From the NCBI GenBank assembly GCA_035578905.1, contig JAQJVL010000671.1:93436-157435 (forward strand): a stretch of 64,000 nucleotides of DNA, given 5' to 3'. The translations under genes were made by a program, and so were the position numbers. Below are positions 59,036 through 64,000 of the stretch, in pieces; the first letter of the stretch is position 1, and every line of letters starts with the position of its first letter. Source of the stretch: Stictocephala bisonia. Its lineage: Eukaryota; Arthropoda; Insecta; Hemiptera; Membracidae. A model generated the notes under the pieces. That model had not been told where the DNA came from, ran no database searches, and saw only the letters and a program-made list of their open reading frames with translations.

Positions 59036-62000
59036 TATTATGTTTTTTAGGAAGACTAAACGTAAATTATTATAAAAATAATGAGCCGGAAAAGTATGCA
59101 TATAAATGGAACATTCACCTTCTACTTTTAAAGTTATGAATGAACGTGCCAGTTTTCCCCACCCCTTTGTACTCAGAGGCTTGCCCTCCCCCTCCCACAT
59201 TCCCTACAACACAGAAATCCTGGCCAAGGTGTTTACACCTCCTTCACACAACCCCCAAAGGATTCCCTTATTTACCTAAGGCTCAAGATTTTTATAAAAT
59301 GTTAGTAAAAAATTCCACGGATGGAATAGTCTTACTTACTCCAAGTTTTTTATTTTTAAGATATATACTTAAATATTTTATAATGCTAAAAAAGAGTTTG
59401 TTTATTTTCTTAACATTAAATTATACATTCATTTATTTACTAAAGAATATTCAATTGCAAAAAAAAGTAAAAATTATTTGCATAAGAGGAGGTCAATTTC
59501 ATATGCAGCTGACTAATGTTTCTTAACTTAAATGGATACAATTTATTTGAATTTAAGGTCAAAATAAAAATACAAAATGAAGTAAAAAAATCATCCATCC
59601 ACTTAAAAACATCATTTTTACGCCAATATTTAACACAAAATCCCATGAATATTTGGACGCTTTATAATTATTTCTACCCATTCTTAAAATAACCATCAAT
59701 GTATCAATAATTAAAAACTTTAACGACGATATCAAAATGAATAAAGGCACTGTTTACAGACGAGTGCCGGAATAAAGGATTTATTGGTGCATACATTAAA
59801 CTGTTATTGGGTGTACGTATTTCCTGAAGGAGGTTCGAAGGATTGGATCGTAATGTTTTCCCATCAGTCTGAATTACCATCTACAATTGGCTGCGTTTAT
59901 TTTACGTCCGTTAGTTACGAGGGTTTCGTGATTTATTTTCTATCACCCTTCTTTACAGTATCGAAAGTCGATACGACAGCTAAGCTTGATTCTCAAAAAT
60001 AGACATTTTAAGATGAAAAGAAGAAATTTAGTTGTAACGAATATTTTTATATTTTCACGAGTGTGTCAATTAAATAATGCCTCCTGTATACGTGAAGCAG
60101 TTTGTTGTCAACACAACTCCTCCCTTATTCCTCGACCAATTTAAACGGTTACTGTTTACGTCAAGTTACTGTGCTACTTAATGATGGAGACTTTAATAAC
60201 TGCCATAGGTATGTAATTTCAAGTTTGGAATTCTACAGGTATGTGCATAATAATGTAATTGCAAATGTAATTTGTTTGTCTAGGCTTTCTATTTCATTAA
60301 TTGAAAAGAAAATGACACTTATGCTATCACATAAAACATTGCGTTAACAAAAATTTAAAAATTGTATACTTACACGCAAACTTGTATCAACATTTTACAT
60401 ACTAAAAATTTATATACATATTATAAGAGACAAAAAAGCTCTTTGTTACAGATACTACTTTTTATTATGACTTTTTTCAACAAAATATGTAAATCTGAAT
60501 TGCAAAGCGCGTACCATATATGCAGATTTAAGGATTAAGTTTATGCTGGACCGCAAAAAAATTTAGACGTGGGATGAAACAACCCTCACCTCTTAAGCCT
60601 CGCTTCTCGGAAAACGCCTCCAAGCTGGCTAATATTCAACATTTCTTTACCCAATCTCTGTCGGCCTTTTGAAGTCTCACAGTCTTTTTTGCTTGTTTAC
60701 AAACATTTTTATTTTGCTTTATGAACAAAGAGTCTTATGGTATTTGAAATTTACTTGATGGCATTAGATTGTTTATGACTGGTGGTAAATATGTTGGAGA
60801 TTTCCTAGTGTTAAAAATATACGTAGTTTTGTCAGGTAAAAAATTCTGTCTTCACTACCTAAGCTTACATTTAAACTGGGGTTTCCCCTAAATTCACCCG
60901 AATTAATGTTGAAAACCTTTAAACAACTAAATCTATAAGCATTTTGTCGTTTAAGGTTGGTATTGTGTCTCCAATAAATTTATTTTGGAGAATTGCTGAA
61001 ATTCTGAAAAAGCATTGAAGAATTCTGGAACTATTTGGGTCGTTTATCTTTTTTTTTTTTAGTAAATAGGAAATTATTATCAACGATTTGAACTATACCA
61101 TCTGATGCACGTTTAAAATTTTAAAGTTTTCATATTTGAAACAGTACTCAAAATATCTGCAACATTCTCAATTTTATAGCAAGAAAATTTAATAATTTAG
61201 TTAAATTTTATAAATTATGTGTTTGTATTCTATGGAAATTGAAAAATAAAAAAAAGTTTTAACATAACTTACGGTTTTACGAACTTAGCTTCTAAAATTC
61301 AATACTAATGTAATCAAATAAAAAATAACTTCTCCACTTATTTTACTACTGTTGCTGAAAGAAAACGCTTGTTTAAAATCAACTGGTTACAACAACACAA
61401 ACAAAATAATATTTTAAGCAGATAATATAATAAAATATTCTGTGCATTTTTTAATTAAATTAGTTTACAACTATTGTCTTAAATATTCGGTTGGATAAAT
61501 TACTTATTACTGTAAGCAGATATATAAAAAATATTTTAGGTAATTGTGTAAATTTGTAACTAAGTTTTCATTTTCAATTTATTTTACACTTATCCAAGAT
61601 GAATTTCGTTATAACATACCATTAATAATATATTTATATAGAATAAATATTAAAAACTAAGAGATTAATTCCAAACATACAGTTAGACTGTGAGAACAAA
61701 AAATGTTGCGACGAGTAAAATCGACCTTTTTTCACTGAAAATGGAAGAAAGGTCATTTTGATTAATACTGACCATAAATTGAGCTGCCAAAGAACGTTTA
61801 ACAATCAGGCGGGCCGTTTCCAGATATATTACCTTGAACAAAGGGGTTTAAAATACCGATTTATATAACTTCACAGAAAACAGTCTTACTCTTATAACAT
61901 GTTGTTTCACAATATTCAACCTGTCTACCCAGATTTAGTACTTAATTTTCTTTTTATGTTCTTATAAACTAGATGTTAATTTATGTAGTTAATTTATTTT

Positions 62001-62267
62001 TGTATTGTTCAATTTAGAAGTAGTTATGGTCAGCAGAAGTGAACGTGCATGAACTCACTCAATGTTTGCATTGTTTTTGTTTGTTTTTTATTTTCTTATT
62101 TATATAAATAATGTTAATTGTGCGAAACGACCGAATGGTCCTAACGTTTCCTTTGTAAATAAAACTTTTTTTAATTTCAATTCAGTTTTAAGGTGTAATC
62201 CTGCTGATATTTATTATGTAAACAAACTAAATATATTTAGGTCTATTTATGCCACTAGATACCACTA

Positions 62268-62530
62268 GTGGCACAGTGCTGTAACCCAGCTACTTGGGGA
62301 CAGAGTGTGTGGAGATTATAGGTCCTATGATCGGTCCTCTTAATACTAATATGGAATCCACTCAATGGTTGCCATCGACGTAGTCACTACTAGAGAGTCT
62401 GGGTTGTCCTTTTGGGTGGTAGTGGGTGTCCGGATGCTGTGTATGTAGAGAATTTAGTATCAGGCTTGTCAATTAGGTGAAAGTCAGACTAATACTACGT
62501 GGTTATTATTCCACGTAAACCAGGTGCCTT
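62268..62530 (+). repeat. SINE family A, 5' half
   Basis: It begins AGTGGCACAGTGCTGTAACC and follows family A to the TTCCACGTAAA block. The tail is missing. Confidence 0.82.
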
Positions 62531-62544
62531 GAACGAGACTCACA

Positions 62545-62715
62545 TTCTGTCAACTATTTCACTGGGACATCCCAGTGTTCTATAGTATGATCCACGTCGA
62601 TGGCAACCACTGAGTGGATGGCATGTCAGTATTAAAAGGACTGGAAACATAGATAATTGTCTACAATCTCCAACTGACTAAGTTACTACAGCACTATGCT
62701 ACAGTGGTCTGCTAA
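62545..62715 (-). repeat. SINE family A, inverted neighbour
   Basis: The minus-strand reading starts CACTGTAGCATAGTGCTGTA and follows family A to the CTGGGATGTCC block. With the copy at 62268 it forms a head-out inverted pair. Confidence 0.75.
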
Positions 62716-63469
62716 TAAAATCTAAATTTTTGTTTACGTTGAAAATATTTTTTTGTACACTCCGGTCAAGATTAGGAACATAAACAGCTGTTAAATGTTT
62801 TAATAAAACAATTGTGTGGTGATAGATAATCATTGGATTATTTAGAGGTCAGATTATTTCATAAATTTGTAAAACATTTTCCACCGTCATTGACTTTAAA
62901 GATTTAAAATAAATATCATCAAGCTGTCTTAACTTTTTCGTGGAACCGATTCACTGACGGAATTAAATACATAGATTATTTCACGTTAGAAAAAAAATAG
63001 ATTTAATAATCACAAAAAACATGCTTAATTCAACTAACCTTTAGTTTACTTACAGTAAATGATAGATAAATACACCCTCCTCAAACAAAACTCCAAAGTA
63101 AACGCTTTCATAAAGTACATTCATGTGTAGAGGTTTGGTAACAGCCCTTCGTTGTTAAATGATCACCCCGTGCGTCAATTTACGGCCGGAATTACACAAA
63201 ATGACCCTTTCTTCTGAGCCAGAGGGAAAAACGACAATTTACTAGAGAGTATGCCTGCGAAATGTTGTCTTTCTTTATAAAAACTATCTGACTTGTAGCA
63301 CTGGGTTTATATATTGTGTAACACTTCTTTTAATTAAAGCAGATTTTATTTCAGTACCTCACTCTTATAAGCATGTATTAAAAATTATGTATTTTATTAA
63401 TTATCTTAGTTTAATTTATTAACTGTTAATATTATGTCCACTGCAATAAGCCATATTTGATTATTTTCC

Positions 63470-64000
63470 AGAAAGGCTGAATTGTAAGGGTTCTAAATCC
63501 TTCCGGGCAACATTGCGTGCTGGCGAGGTAACCGGCAATAACTTTAGCGAGTTTGGAATGCAAAATGTAACACCCAATGATATAAATCGCTACTTTACTG
63601 CTATGGGTAGTGGACACAAAGTAAGTGTAGAGAGGCTTGCCTTTTACAAAAATATAACAAGTGACAGAGTAAAAACAAGTTATCAGTTTTGTAAAGCGAG
63701 TGAGAGTGAGGTGAAGGATATATATAATAAATAAGATTTAAACAACTGCCTTTGGGTCGGATGGAATTTCTATCCAAATGATAAGAGCTGTCAGTCCATT
63801 CTGCATCGGTGCCATCACCCATATAAACAATCTTTCACTCCTCAGTGGCCATTTCCCTTCTGTCTGGAAAAAGAGCCTTGTTATACCCCTGCCAAAGTTT
63901 GATAGTCCTTCTTGTTTGTTTGATTTAAGGCCCATCTCCATATTACCAGCAATGTCCAAAATATTGGAGAGGATTGTTTGTAATCTATTTATTTATTTTT
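63470..64000 (+). pseudogene. LINE reverse transcriptase, cut by the window edge
   Basis: Frames read NVTPNDINRYFTAMG and VKDIYNK, then after a frame change FGSDGISIQMIRAVSPFCIG, ITHINNLSLLSGHFPSVWKK, LVIPLPKFDS and LRPISILPAMSKILERIVCN. This is the finger region of a Jockey/CR1-type reverse transcriptase, upstream of the FGF box. One frame break near 63734 indicates decay. The rest lies beyond the right edge. Confidence 0.88.

Larger units (their letters stand above)
48214..64000. other. Region upstream of the first exon found
   Basis: This should be the first intron(s) and possibly the N-terminal exon of the cyclase, which I could not find. It contains SINE, LINE and other repeats listed separately. 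49120-50140, 54260-55000, 56870-58590 and 60200-62260 hold nothing I can name. Confidence 0.55.

Noticed and set aside
60570..60640. N-terminal exon reading LGGVFREARLK before GTGAGG
   Set aside because: The donor looks good, but no frame free of stops ends in phase 0 as required by the exon at 48213.
1..64000. A novel defence or mobile multi-gene system
   Set aside because: I read both strands and found one host gene plus known classes of eukaryotic repeats; no cluster of unknown co-oriented genes is present.

Overview
The window is insect-type nuclear DNA. It is AT-rich, has small exons with GT/AG splice sites separated by kilobase-scale introns, and carries many decayed eukaryotic transposons (hAT, mariner, Penelope-like, non-LTR LINEs, tRNA-derived SINEs). 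A telomere-like AACCTAA tract and the element content fit an insect, perhaps a hemipteran, but the order is only a guess. I see no bacterial or viral operon, CRISPR array or intact RNA gene.

The one clear host gene lies on the minus strand and covers at least 2933-48213. It encodes a membrane adenylyl cyclase most like insect Ac76E (vertebrate type 2/4/7 group). I could place 14 coding exons whose splice phases join without a break into 764 codons. In gene order they are: first membrane cassette (48213-47872 and the start of 34017-33823), linker helix (rest of 34017-33823 and 32727-32624), C1a catalytic half with both metal-binding aspartates (29228-29117, 27460-27333, 26081-25923, 19229-19097), C1b (18234-18010, 17452-17394), second membrane cassette with a glycosylated outer loop (16715-16548, 15867-15663, 14245-14093, 8421-8258), and last helix plus the start of C2 (3077-2933). 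The N-terminal exon should lie upstream of 48213 and was not found. The C2a catalytic exons should lie left of position 1. The enzyme makes cAMP from ATP at the plasma membrane under G-protein control.

Everything else is repeat DNA, mostly in the introns. Main items: a 4.4-kb hAT transposon with a perfect 8-bp target duplication (9611-14016) and a broken transposase, 76 bp from an exon edge; a mariner relic with very long inverted ends (6447-7355); a Penelope-like GIY-YIG fragment (24855-25356); non-LTR reverse transcriptase fragments (20470-19985, 36497-35118, 52652-54252, 63470-64000); three SINE families sharing a 3' tail; a 36-bp minisatellite with a 288-bp higher-order period (39240-40350); a Helitron-like element nested in an older repeat (about 44020-44637); and several fold-back elements.

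I found no clearly new biological system. The most useful leads are the shared SINE tail, the Penelope fragment with a ribozyme-like core, the nested insertions, and an unassigned exon-like stretch at 43.4-43.75 kb.
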